Part shown: positions 20,801 to 31,740 of the stretch, one piece after another
Layout: every line of letters starts with the position of its first letter
How positions within the stretch are numbered: the first letter of the stretch is position 1
Assembly: GCF_035083965.1 (NCBI RefSeq)
Contig: NC_089737.1
Span: forward strand, 16,159,529-16,223,528
Length of the DNA: 64,000 bases
Direction of reading: 5' to 3'
Source: Branchiostoma lanceolatum
Lineage: Eukaryota > Chordata > Leptocardii > Amphioxiformes > Branchiostomatidae
Made by a program: the position numbers and the translations under genes
The notes under the pieces: generated by a model
What the model was told of the DNA's origin: nothing
What the model saw: only the letters and a program-made list of their open reading frames with translations
Database searches by the model: none

Positions 20801-23800
20801 GTAACAACAAAAAAAGCTGAGAACGTTAGCCTTATTTTTACAGATCCGAATGCAGGGCAACACAGGGAAGAGGTAGAGCCCCTCTACAAGCTGAGCGAAG
20901 TCTACCTAACGAGAGGAATGCGGTCAAAAGACGGGGGAAATTTCACCAAGGCTGCAGCACTCTGTAATGCAGCACTGGTCAGAGCAAGGGCAGAAGATAG
21001 GGAAGGTATCAAACAAACAATCCTAGAAATAACCCGATCATATGTTGAGCTCGTGTTGAATAGCGACCGAACAATAAAAGTAGGTGACGTAGTGAAACAC
21101 AAATTGATATTAAAGGCACATCGAGATCATGTTCAAAAAGAGATTAAAAGAATCGAACAGCAGGTAGATCCTTACAGCCTTGATGATGACGACCCAAAGA
21201 TAAGAGAAGTGGAGAGGGAGAGAGCGGAAGCGATCAAAGCATTGTTTCAGATAATTGTTGAGCAGCGAAGAACGTTCATAGCCGGCCTTGTAGATGAGTG
21301 TATGGAGGTAATGGGTCCCCCTCCCTGTAAGTACGCCATGATAGGCCTGGGTTCACAAGCCACAGGATTGGTAACTCCGTACTCTGATCTGGAATTCGCC
21401 ATTTTGGTAGAGAAGGAAATAGACGATAATGTCGGCTATTTCCGCAGCCTCACTCACTATCTGCATCTCAAAGTCATCAACCTGGGAGAAACCATTCTCC
21501 CGGCCATGGCGATTAAGTCTCTGAATGATTTTCAGTCAAAAGAGCCACTGGACAGCTGGTTCTACGACTGTGTCACACCGCGCGGGTTTTCGTTCGACGG
21601 AGCCATGCCGCATGCCTGCAAGACTCCACTGGGCAGGGGGGAAACTGCTGAACTTATCCGAACCCCAGGTAGCATGGCTAAAGTTCTTAGAGACGATCTT
21701 ATGCTACACCTAAAGGAAGGCTACCATCTCGCGTGTATCTTACAGAACATTTCCTTGATTACTGGAGAACAGGAAGTAGTAGATGAATATTTGTCTCGGT
21801 GTAATCAGCAACTTCAGGAAGACGACAGGAAAGTTTCTCGCCTCATAGCTGAAACCTTGTTGAGTGACAATGAGCAAATGTTTAGAAGTCAGAATCCGGC
21901 TGCCACGCTTCTGAATGTCAAGAAAGAAATTTACCGATTTTCTAGCCTTGCAGTGTCCGGTTGGGCACTACTTCGTAACATACAACCGACTACAATTTGG
22001 GAGACTATTCAGAAGATGCACAAGAACGGAGTCATTAACAGTGAGAACGCGCATCACCTGATGGTGCTGGTCAGCATCTCAGCAGAACTGAGGCTGCGGA
22101 CGTACATGAACAACCGTGGGCAGGTGGAGAACATGTCAGCCTTATCGTCAATGCCTATAGATGGGAATTCGAATATTGATGAGAAATTACAGAAAGTGTT
22201 TTACTTATCAAATCCAAAACAGCTGATGAGATACTACAACACAGCAATACCGCTAAAGTACTTTATCTCCCAACTTGCTGAGGGTCAATCACCAAAATGG
22301 CCGTCACTTCTCTTTGACAATTCTCCAAGACTACAAGCAGATGTGTACAAAAGTTTGTGTGATTACAAGAAATCTATGACATTTGCAGAAATGACACTAC
22401 AGAGTGATCAGTCGAAATATGGTGCAAACTCAGCACGCCCTGACATTACCAGGCCACTTATTGCCCAATCACTGAACAAATTGGGTATTGCCTGTAGAGA
22501 ACTGGGTGATTACAAAAAGGCCGTTAGCTATCATGAGCAGTCTCTACAAATGAGGCGAGGTATCTATGGTAAGGATGCTGCACATCATGACATTGCTACA
22601 TCACTCAACGACTTGGGTAATGCTTGGCTGGGACTTAGTGATACCAAGAAGGCGGCAAGGTATTATGAAGAGGCACTACAGATACTGTGGAGCACAGGAC
22701 CACCTGCTGACATTGCTGCGTCACTTGACAACTTGGGTAAGGTCTATAGGGACCTCAGGAATTACAGGCAGGCCGTCTGTTATCATGAATATGCACTGAA
22801 GATGAGGCGGACCATATATGGTGAGAACACTGCGAATCTTAATACAAGCTACTCACTTAACAACTTGGGTGCCGCCTTAAGAGACCTTCATAAGCACAAA
22901 GAGGCCTGCAAGTGTATCGAAGAGTCACTTAAGATGAAACAAAGTGTCTATGGCGTGAGCACTGTGCATCCTCACATAGCCACGTCACTTGAAGGCTTGG
23001 GTGCCGTCTGGAGTGACCTCGGTGACCACAAAAAGGCCATTAGCTTTCACGAGCAGTCTCTACAGGTGTGGCTAAGTCTCTACGGTGAGGACAGTTCACA
23101 CCCCGGCATTGCCATGTCACTCAACAACTTGGGTGTATCCTGTAGTGACATTGGTGACTTCAGAAAGGCAGTCAGCTATTTTGAACAGTCTTTAAAGATA
23201 TGGCAGGCCATCTATAATGAGACCACAGTACATCCTCATATAGCCGCATCACTTACCAACTTGGGTAACGCCTGGGGGAAGCTTGGTAATCACAGAAAGG
23301 CCATCAGCTACCATGAACAGTCACTACAGATGAGCCGGAGTATCTATGGTGAGGACACTGCACATCCTGACCTTGCCAAGTCGCTTAACAATTTGGGTAC
23401 CGCCTGGAGTAACCTTGGTGATCACAAACAGGCCGTCAGATACTATGATAAGGCACTTCAGATTGAAAGGAATGTCCATGGTGTGAACACTGCACATCCT
23501 GACATCGCCCTGACACTCTTGTTCTTGGGTAGCGCCTGGATGAGTCTTGGTGACTACAGAATGGTTGTAAAATATTTCAAAGAGTTGCTACAGATAAGGC
23601 GGACTATCCACGGTGAAAACACCGCACATCCTGACATTGCAAAGCCACTTGAATTCTTGGGTGTTGCCTGTTGGAACCTTGATGACTACAAAAGGGCTGT
23701 TAGCTATCATGAGCAGTCGCTGCAGATGAGACGGTGTTTCCATGGAGAGAACACTGCACATCCAGTCATTGCCCGGCTACTTTATAACTTGGGTAATATC

Positions 23801-25327
23801 TGGATTGACGCCAATGATTACAGAAAAGCCATCAGCTACTATGAACAGTCACTGCAGCAAAGACGTATCCTTGGTGAAACCGCCGGATACCCCGATGTTG
23901 GAAACTTACTTCACATGTTGGGTACCTCCTGGTCGAATCTTGGTGATAACAGAAAGGCGATCAGCTACCATGAAAATGCAATAATGATGCAGCAGGATAT
24001 CTATGGTGAGGACACCGCACGTCCTGAGATCGCTTCGTCCCTTTCGTACTTGGGGACCGCCTGGTTGAATCTTGGTGATCACAGAAAGGCCGTGAGCTAC
24101 CAAGAGCAGGCACTACAGATGTGGCAAATTATCCATGGTGAGAACACCGCACACACCCAGATTGCCGCATCACTCAACAACTTGGGCAACGCCTGGCTGA
24201 CCCTAAAAGTTTACAGAAATGCCGTGTACTACCATGAACAGGCATTACAGATGTGGCAAATTATCCATGGTGAGAACACTGTGCACCCTCAGATTGTTAT
24301 GTCACTCATCAACTTGGGTGCCACTTGGAGTTTACTTGGTGATGACAGAGAGGCCGTCAGCTGTTATGAACAGGGTCTATCGATGTTGCGGACTATCTAT
24401 GGTGAAACCGGCGCACATCCTATCATTGCCGATGCACTTCAGAACTTGGGTAACGCCTGGAGTAACCTTGGTGATCACAAAAAGGCCATCAGCTGTTATG
24501 AACAGAGGCTAAAAATGATGCGTAGTCTTCGTGGAGAAAGCACGGCACATCCAGACATTGCCAGTCTACTTCAAACACTTGGTGCAACTTTGAGGAAGCT
24601 TGGTGAACACAGGAAGGCCGCCAACTATTTTGAACAGTCATTAGAGATGAATCGTACGATTCACGGTGAGACTACGGCACATCCTTACATTGCCAAATCA
24701 CTTAACGACTTGGGTAGCGTCTGCGGTGACTTTGGTGATCACAGAAAGGCCGTGAGCTACCAAGAGCAGGCACTACAGATGTGGCAAATTATCCATGGTG
24801 AGAACACCGCACACACCCAGATTGCCGCATCACTCAACAACTTGGGCAACGCCTGGCTGGCCCTAAAAGTTTACAGAAATGCCGTGTACTACCATGAACA
24901 GGCATTACAGATGCGGCGAATTATCTATGGTGAGAACACTGCGCACCCTCAGATTGCTGCATCACTCATCAACTTGGGTGCCACTTGGAGTTTACTTGGT
25001 GATGACAGAGAGGCCGTCAGCTGTTATGAACAGGGTCTATCGATGTTGCGGACTATCCATGGCGAAACCGGCGCACATCCTATCATTGCCGATGCACTTA
25101 AGAACTTGGGTATCACCTGGAGTAACCTGGGTGATCACAAAAAGGCCATCAGCTGTTATGAACAGAGGCTAAAAATGATGCGTAGTCTTCGTGGAGAAAG
25201 CACGGCACATCCAGACATTGTCGAGCTACTTGACACACTTGGTGCCAGCTGGAGAGAGGTCGGTGATCACGGAAAGGCCGCCAACTATTATGAACAGTCA
25301 TTAAAGATGAAGCAGGGTATGGAATGA
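17851..25327 (+). CDS. NTPR1: nucleotidyltransferase-like domain plus TPR array, frameshifted near the 3' end
   Basis: Coding exons 17851-18552, 18977-19146, 20418-20524 and 20844-25327 join in consistent phase (0, 2, 1) to give 1820 aa. An alternative acceptor at 20855 removes four residues. The N-terminus has two copies of a helical unit with SLGDLYL (about 30-115 and 150-230). A domain with GLGSQATG (G496-S497) and YSDLEF (D508, E510) fits the GS...DxD/E metal-binding signature of nucleotidyltransferases of the GlnD/DUF294 type. About 22 kinesin-light-chain-type TPRs of 44 residues follow. The frame breaks at about 25319 and stops at 25327, losing the last TPRs and the CCVC end kept by NTPR2. 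Substrate is unknown; the domains suggest a scaffold with a nucleotide-transfer activity. It could be a decaying gene or an assembly error. Confidence 0.8.
19185..19290 (+). mobile_element. SINE-like fragment in NTPR1 intron
   Basis: GGGTGTTCAAATTCCGCTGTC followed by TTGTGCCCTTGGGAAAGGCA resembles a degenerate B-box and the body of a tRNA-derived SINE. A related GTGCCTTTGGGAAAGGCACT occurs at 46239. Confidence 0.45.
19440..20020. repeat. AT-rich repeat with ATGCAAAT palindromes in NTPR1 intron
   Basis: Inverted pairs such as TATGCAAATTAAG/TTAATTTGCATAA (19600-19628) and ATTATGCAAATCAG/CTTGATTTGCATAAT (19725-19755) recur. ATGCAAAT is the POU-factor octamer, but here it is probably a by-product of a foldback transposon. 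The NTPR2 intron lacks it. Confidence 0.5.
24071..25315 (+). repeat. Recent tandem duplication of five TPR units
   Basis: CTTGGTGATCACAGAAAGGC with its following sequence at 24071 recurs at 24731, an offset of exactly 660 bases (five units of 132). Most of the two 660-base blocks is identical. This shows that the array changes length by whole-unit duplication while keeping frame. Confidence 0.9.
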
Positions 25328-25985
25328 CATTGGCGATCACAGGAAGGCCGTCAGCTACCATGAACAGTCACTACAGATGAGGTGGGAAATCCATGGTGAA
25401 GACACCGCTCATTCTGAAATCGCCGTGTCACTTCACAACTTGGGTCGCGCCTGGAGCAACCTTGGTGATCACAGAAAGGCCGCCAGCTATTTTAAACAGT
25501 CACTACAGATGATGCGGAGTACCTATGGTGGGAACGCCCCACATTCTGACATTGATCAGCATCTAATCAACCTGGGTATTGCCTGCAGTCATGAGCTTGG
25601 TGATCATAGAGGTGCTGTCAGCTATTTTGAGCAGTCTTTACAGATGTGGCGGAGTATCCATGGTGAGGAAATAGCACATTCTATCACTGCAGTTTCACTT
25701 AACAACTTGGGTGTCACCTGGTGGAAGCTTGGTGATCACAGAAAGGCCATCAGCTATCATGAACAGGCACTACAGATGTACCGGAGTATCCACGATGAAA
25801 ACACCGCACATCCTGACATCGCCGAGTCTCTTGAAAAATTGTGGCACGCCTGGAGGAGCCTTGGCGATGACGAACAGGCCGGGAACTATTTCAGACAACT
25901 CGCAAATATGAACTTCAACCTGATGATGAACAAGATTTCCCAAGGGACGGTGGAAACACCAGAGGAATGTTGCGTCTGCTAATAA
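25320..25985 (+). pseudogene. Out-of-frame 3' remainder of NTPR1
   Basis: Read one frame off from NTPR1, this stretch encodes part of one TPR, four more TPRs and a C-terminus ending EECCVC, almost identical to NTPR2 at 42470-43135. Comparison with NTPR2 shows that part of a 132-base repeat was deleted at about 25319, joining AAGCAGGGTAT to GGAATGACATTGG out of frame. No promoter or acceptor is evident for separate use. Confidence 0.8.
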
Positions 25986-27080
25986 CTTATGGAACATGTT
26001 GATGACCGTGGCACTCTATAGCTAGTTTCTTCTGCCCGAGAATCATCCTGCTTATTGTCAACACTTAGTTTTCGCAAACTCAATGACGAGCCTTGTTACC
26101 TAAACTCACAAAACCAAAGCGCTGACCCACCTTGAACTTCTGTATCTGTATCTATATACGGCCTGTATAACCGCCCTCCGGCGTAACACGAAGTCAGTAA
26201 GACGGAACGCCTGGATTTTCAATATGGCGCCGTGAATGACAACAATGATGCATTGTGGGAGAGCAAACTTTGAACTCTTGGGGATCAAAGTTCAAATACA
26301 CGAAAATGTGTAAAAATGATCAGATTACTAGTAATGCATGTAAATATTGGGTAGGTGTGAGATACAATTTCACAACAAGTCAGTGGAGTTTTATCTTTAA
26401 CTTTTATTATTTAAGATACAAGAAAAGGAAAGATTATTCTAGGGAGGAATGTTTGTACTTACAAAGGTAGCAAAACTCTACTCTTAGACTAGTACTAAAG
26501 ACAAGATTGCTGTTCAACTAGAAAATTGAAGACTGCAGCGTCCTACATCACAAATGTGATCAATTCTGGTATCATTTGTAGGAATAAATATAAAAGCTAG
26601 TAGTATACATAAAGTACAATATGCAGGTTATGATAAATAATATACTTTGCATTGCTAACAGCTACATACTTCTAAGTAGCAATATATGTACAAATTACAT
26701 ATGAAAATGAACTTGTATTCTAACTATTGTTCACTCGTAGGCTTTGCTCTAAGATGGTTGATAATTTCTGACAATCGACTCCTTGAAAAATTGAAGGACA
26801 CCTTGATTTTTTATTGGTCATAAAAACGTCTTTCCTATTTGGAACATGTGTGTTTGTGCTGTGTGATGTGTTTGTTTTGCCTATTCTTACTTTAGCAAAT
26901 AGCAAATTCTGCACTGTATGTTACTGTAAGCTTGTCAAATCATTTTATTAGCGACAGCCTACACGGTAATGCACAATTTTATCACATGGTTCCCAGATTT
27001 CCACAAATGAAACTGTGTTGAAGTTAAACTAAATTTTAATACAAACTAGCCTGCCGCTTGTTTTTCCTTAAATCTGTTGC
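25986..27080 (+). other. 3' flank of NTPR1, duplicated behind NTPR2
   Basis: From 25986 to about 26760 the sequence is closely similar to 43139-44130. AATAAATATAAAAGC at 26583 may be a poly(A) signal. No coding gene is recognised. 26130-26175 holds the CTGTATCTGTATCTATATA repeat, also at 31438 and 43485. Confidence 0.6.
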
Positions 27081-27109
27081 CACCAGTTTTAACCCTTGGC
27101 AACTTAACT

Positions 27110-27190
27110 TTACTTTTAACATGAGACGCCGGGAGGCGCTGATGCAACGCAAGTTTCCATGGCAACCGCAAACAATGCTCCAGGAGACAT
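27110..27190 (+). promoter_or_regulatory. CTCF-like upstream element of LRR2 block
   Basis: AGACGCCGGGAGGCGCTGATG here aligns with AGACGCCAGGGGGCGCTAGTG at 1151 and AAACGCCAGGGGGTGCTAG at 15880, together with flanking sequence. Its place upstream of the promoter copies is kept in three blocks. Confidence 0.45.
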
Positions 27191-27414
27191 ACGTCATTTA
27201 TCAGCGATACGTTTTAAGTAGCATAAACCCCATGCCTGTGTCGTTATCGCATGAGCATGTCTTGAACCGCCATTCCAACTTTATCTTAATTCTATATCAA
27301 CTGCATAAATTCATGTAGGCTGATGAATATAGGAAGACTATTCTCAAGATCTTCGAGCCGAAGCACTTTCTAGGATATACTTTTTAAGATCTGTATCTTT
27401 TTAAGATTACCACA

Positions 27415-27690
27415 TATGGTTCAAATTATATGGACCAGAAGGCCCGAGTTCGTCTCCCGGGTAGGACACCTCTGGACAAGAGGCGCATTGACTCATACCA
27501 AAGACATTATAAAAATGGTACATACTTATGAAACAGTATGGAAGTTAAACACACTCCACTGCCAGTGGACTGGCCCCCTGCTGCAGTGATTGCACCACAG
27601 CGTGGCCCAGGGCTATGAATCGGAGATGGGCACCGCCCTATACACCGTATGGTGTGGAAGGATTTTAACTTAACTTAAACCCCAAGTCGA
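27415..27690 (+). mobile_element. SINE-like insertion
   Basis: A B-box-like GAGTTCGTCTCCCGG at 27449 is followed by a body with GACTCATACCAAAGAC and GCACCACAGCGTGGCCCAGG. The structure suggests a tRNA-derived SINE between the CTCF-like element and the promoter copies of LRR2. Confidence 0.5.
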
Positions 27691-27729
27691 GTCAAATGTT
27701 CCAAGCTGGGCGATCCCCCCGCCCCCCTT

Positions 27730-28125
27730 CCCTTCCAAGACGCCCCCACACAGTACAAACGGTCATGGGGCTTCCTCTTTCCCTGGTGCCTCGCGAGCTA
27801 GGGCCGTTAGTTTACCCTCCAGTTTGAGACTTTGGCTTAGATACAAACTTCACGGCTGTGTCGCTAATGCCTGCTGCTGACTTGAACCACCACGCCAACC
27901 CAAGTCAGGTCAACTGTGTCAAGCCGAGCAGAAAACCCCCTGACGCTTCCAAGGCGCCCCACACAGTACAGAAGGTCAGGGGACCTCCCCATTTACTGAT
28001 GCCAGTCACGAGTTGGGGCCGTTAGTTTCACCTCCAGTTTGAGAGTGAAGTTTAACTCAAAGAAGGCCGCTATTCTCCACTCTAAGAAGTACCGAGGGCA
28101 ACAGAGACCTGGCAAGACTGAACAG
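27730..28125 (+). promoter_or_regulatory. LRR2 promoter copies H and I with leader exon
   Basis: Copy H has a TACAAACGG box at 27754. Copy I has TACAGAAGG at 27967, the conserved CACGAGTTGGGGCCGTTAGT, and a leader ending CTGAACAG|GTGGGTACGG at 28125/28126. The acceptor for LRR2 is at 30179. The boxes are weaker TATA matches than in LRR1 and NTPR1. Confidence 0.6.
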
Positions 28126-28254
28126 GTGGGTACGGCTGAACGTGAACCTAAATCCATGCATCAAGAGTGTCATACGTCAGTCTTGATAGTGTTAGATCGA
28201 ACGCTGTTGGCGATATGAGTCATTTCCGAAGGGCGAAGTTTGGTTTCCCCCTGC

Positions 28255-28460
28255 TAATGCTATGGTCACATTTCCAAGCCGGGGTCCAACCGGGCCGTTT
28301 GAGAAAACAAAAGTAAAAAATGAATATAAAGATTAATCCGAATTGAAGGTAAGGATTAATATTTTCTACATTTTGTGTGTTTTTTTGTCTTTTATATCGT
28401 ATTTTCGTTCCCGCAAGCTACCCGGCCGGGCCCCGGTTTGGAAATGCGACCCTAGCATTA
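28255..28460. mobile_element. MITE with TAATGCTAGGGTCGCATTTCC ends
   Basis: Ends of about 42 bases are inverted copies (AAGCCGGGGTCC left, GGGCCCCGGTTT right). It lies in the LRR2 5' intron. The paralogous LRR3 intron lacks it, so it inserted after that duplication. Confidence 0.75.
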
Positions 28461-29692
28461 CAGATAATGTGTGTGAGGTGAAAGCATGTAAGTTACGGGC
28501 CCGATAAACGCGCGATTGATCGGGATGCGGTATAGTTGAAAACCCCAGTTCTGTGCCCCAGTCTGGATAATTCGTTATGACTTAGACTTGGCGCTGTGCC
28601 TGGTTCCAACAGAGTCGGCAAAGTTGAGGGTTTGCGGAAAAGGCTGGGCTGTCTACCTGGCCTGGCTAGCTGGCCTGTCTACCTGGCCTGCCTACCACAT
28701 CAGGCTACTCAGATCCCCCCATGCATATCCCCATATCACATATGCAGCTGCGAACTCTAGTGGAATGCATCCAAACTACACTCACTTAGTATAGCATATA
28801 GCGTATTGACCAGAAATCTACAAGTAAAGTAGAAATAAACTGATCTAGACATTTGTTTACTTTTGTGAATTTCTGAGGTTATGCAAGCAGATAACGTGGT
28901 TGGCGTGGCGAACAGCGATACGTAACTGTCGGTCTGGCTGTAGGCGAAAAAACAGATGTTGCCAGAGGGCGGGCCAGAGTATGGCATCAAAACAGAGTTG
29001 AGGGGCCATGTGAGAGCATGGCTGTGGGGGGAAGTTGACAGACTAAAATGACTGTCATTTTTTCCCCTTCAAGTTGCCGAAGATTTAGTTATCATCGTAC
29101 AGAAGAAGTCTTGTCTGCTTTGGAACATGCCTAGACTAGTATACAGCAGCTTATTTGTTTGTAATTTAGCCCCCAAGGAAGTGTTACACAGACCCCCCCC
29201 CCCCCCTCCCCCTGAGTTGGACCAGCTGGATAACTGTCACTTGGTTGTAGACAAGGGGTCTTTATCACCTTGAGGCGGCTACTGTATTTTACTTGTGTTG
29301 TTGGCTTACTCTTAGCGTCTATATTTGCGTTATATGCAGTCGAAATAGCACAGTACCAGCGTGCATGGTTACTGCTGCACTAGCTGTACGTGACCCATTG
29401 CCGCTCAACCTTTCGATGACCCTTTATCTTGTAGCACACGTATTGCTGCAGTGTCTCGTTAATAACTCGTTGTCAGCTTGTTACCTATCCACAGGAGTTG
29501 AGATGTTCTAGCCAGCAATGTTGGAGTATGCTTTAGAAAAACAAGACATTTTCACACATCTGTTTTTTAAAAGAAAACAAAGGTCTTGTCTCTCCCGCTG
29601 AAATGTTACTGGCATCCTGTACAGCCACAGGCACGTATTTCTGATTCCATTTAAGTAAAATAGTTAATATATCGTTGGATGACCTTGACTTT

Positions 29693-30008
29693 CACGATTG
29701 TTTTAAAATTCTATTGTCGCTCCCGAGATACACCAGTAATAGTGAGCTTTTCGTAAATATGCGAGTCGATACATTTGACGCCAAGCGTCGAAAACTGATG
29801 CACTCGTTTGTATCTCAGCTCCTCGGGTCAGAGAACCTCATTATTAAGGTACTACTCCGCTCGGAGGCATTTCCGTCGAGCCCTTTTTGGCGATGTTACT
29901 GTCAGCTAGTTCGCCATCGCCCACTGTGAACACTTTTTTAGATGTATCATTTATGTGTATGTGTCTGTCTGTCAATATGGGCCGTCGTGCCCGAAATAAA
30001 CAATAATA
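29693..30008 (+). mobile_element. LINE 3' fragment flanked by 56-bp direct repeats
   Basis: The insert ends GGGCCGTCGTGCCCGAAATAAA then AATAA repeats, as LINE 3' ends do. An upstream frame closes at 29929. It is bracketed by 56-base direct repeats, 29637-29692 and 30009-30064. The LRR3 intron at 33365-33415 has one related copy without insert. Confidence 0.65.
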
Positions 30009-30184
30009 ATTTCTGATTCCATTTAAGTAAAATAGTTAATATATCGTTGGATGACCTTGACTTTTGACAGATTGATCAAACATAGTTGGCTAAGCAATAG
30101 AAGTTTCTATTAAAGAAGGTGCTAGAAAACGGATGGAAAGTGTCTATAAACTATGTTATATATACTTTCTATTGTGCAGACAAA

Positions 30185-31255
30185 ATGTCCAACACGATGA
30201 AGAGGATGCTGGTTCTTCTGCTGATCATCTCGGGGGGAACGAGACCGACTGCAGCCTGCAGCAGCAGCTGTTCATCAGAATGTTACTGTAACAGCAGAAA
30301 TCTCAGCAATGTTCCTCAGGACCTGCCTACAGGCATCACCCATGTTAACTTGGATGGTAACGCCATCACAACCTTAAGCCAGTCCGACTTCTCCAGGTAC
30401 AGCAGCCTGAAAACATTATATCTCCCATTCAACCAGATCTCCATAATCAACAGCGGAGCGTTCTATAGCTTAACCAGGTTGACTACCCTGGACCTAGGGT
30501 ATAACCACTTAACCAGCCTCCAGACCGACATGTTTGTGGGACTTGATAACCTACAGTACCTTTACCTGCATAACAACAACTTCCACAGTATCGAGGCAGG
30601 AACATTCAGTACCACCCCGCAGATCCGAAGTCTTGAAATTCAGAACAACAGGATCAGCGCCATTGCAGCTGGCACATTTGTAAATATGCCCAGGCTCCGA
30701 TTCTTGTACCTGAATTATAACCAGATCAGCACCATCGCAGCTGGCGCTTTTGTAAATCTGTCCCAACTCCTAAGACTCTACCTGTATCACAACCGCATCG
30801 ACACCTTCCCTTCTGACCTCTTATCGAATCTAAACAGTTCACGGCTGTCATACCTGAGATTGTTTGATAACCAAATGGAGACGCTACCCCCCACGGCATA
30901 CGGCATACTGGCCTCAGTCTCAACCGTGAATATTGACAACAACCCCTGGCAGTGCGACTGCAGGATGCTTCCCTTTAAGCAAAGAATGAACGGGTCTCAT
31001 CTGTTTGAGAATGAAATTAGATGTGCTGGACCTGGTAGTCCTGCTAACCTTACAGGAAAACGGTTGCTAGATGAAGTAAATCCTGAAGATATGATCTGTG
31101 AAGAGGAAGCAACAGTCTCCTTCAACTCGAGCACGCCAGGTGACAGCAATGCAGGCCGATCTTCCGGTTCGTTCTTCCAGTCAGTCTTCCTCAGCGCGTT
31201 TCTAGGCTCTACCGTCGGAACTCTCTTCACATTAACCGTGTTCACTTCCATCTAG
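30185..31255 (+). CDS. LRR2: membrane LRR receptor with truncated tail
   Basis: A 356-residue type I membrane protein. It starts at the ATG at 30185, five bases after acceptor GTGCAG at 30179. Order: signal peptide (about 1-21), LRRNT with CSSSCSSECYC, eight LRRs, LRRCT from NPWQCDC (about 254), a short stalk and a hydrophobic segment (about 333-356) that runs straight into TAG. There is no basic stop-transfer and no tail. In frame behind the TAG lie 37 sense codons, opening with CHRRRK and including STVVYNSK, clearly homologous to the LRR1 tail. The protein as written could be weakly anchored, secreted, or completed by stop-codon readthrough. Confidence 0.85.
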   Translation: MSNTMKRMLVLLLIISGGTRPTAACSSSCSSECYCNSRNLSNVPQDLPTGITHVNLDGNAITTLSQSDFSRYSSLKTLYLPFNQISIINSGAFYSLTRLTTLDLGYNHLTSLQTDMFVGLDNLQYLYLHNNNFHSIEAGTFSTTPQIRSLEIQNNRISAIAAGTFVNMPRLRFLYLNYNQISTIAAGAFVNLSQLLRLYLYHNRIDTFPSDLLSNLNSSRLSYLRLFDNQMETLPPTAYGILASVSTVNIDNNPWQCDCRMLPFKQRMNGSHLFENEIRCAGPGSPANLTGKRLLDEVNPEDMICEEEATVSFNSSTPGDSNAGRSSGSFFQSVFLSAFLGSTVGTLFTLTVFTSI

Positions 31256-31369
31256 TGCCATCGCAGGAGGAAAACAAGTCCTTCCTCTGTACCAGACTCG
31301 ACTGTTGTTTACAACAGCAAAGACTCCGCCGCTACTGAGAACCATTGCGTTACTCGCAGAAGAATCTGA
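31256..31369 (+). pseudogene. Former or readthrough tail of LRR2
   Basis: After TAG 31253-31255, the same frame stays open for 37 codons to TGA 31367-31369. It starts with a basic CHRRRK cluster and holds a degraded tyrosine motif (VVYNSK, lacking the +3 Ile/Leu of VVYSNI). The base after the stop is T, not the C typical of efficient readthrough contexts. Confidence 0.7.
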
Positions 31370-31429
31370 TGACCTACCTGGTGGATCAGGAAGCTCACAA
31401 CCAATCATAGGTCACGATCCGGATCCCTA

Positions 31430-31560
31430 CGGCCTTCTGTATCTGTATCTATATAGTCGGTATGCCCGCCCTTCGGCGTAACACACCAGGCCTTGAACTT
31501 GGTTATAAGCTGGTGCGCCCTCCTCATCGCCCCATCCCCCATACAGGGAGCGGGACTATA
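31430..31560. repeat. CTGTATCTGTATCTATATA dispersed repeat
   Basis: Three related copies (26137, 31438, 43485) continue into CCCGCCCTTCGGCGTAACAC. The element is probably mobile; its full length is unclear. Confidence 0.5.
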
Positions 31561-31675
31561 ACGGGTTACTAGAGCGTTCAATCAGCCTCACATGGTGATG
31601 ATCATGCTCCAAAGTATCTTGAATAACTGTGGAACCACTTTCTTCATCAGCAGACGTACCCATCAAAATAGGAGC

Positions 31676-31740
31676 ACCTATAGAATAGAATAGAATAGAA
31701 TAGAATAGAATAGAATAGAATAGAATAGAAATGAAATAGA
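31676..31740. repeat. (AATAG)n microsatellite
   Basis: About eleven pentanucleotide units TAGAA in a row. Confidence 0.9.

Noticed and set aside
22566-25172. Other-frame open stretches within the TPR exons
   Set aside because: They arise because the 132-base repeat keeps alternative frames open; no independent features.
29675-29929. 84-aa open frame as a gene
   Set aside because: It lies in a LINE 3' fragment and begins inside the flanking repeat.
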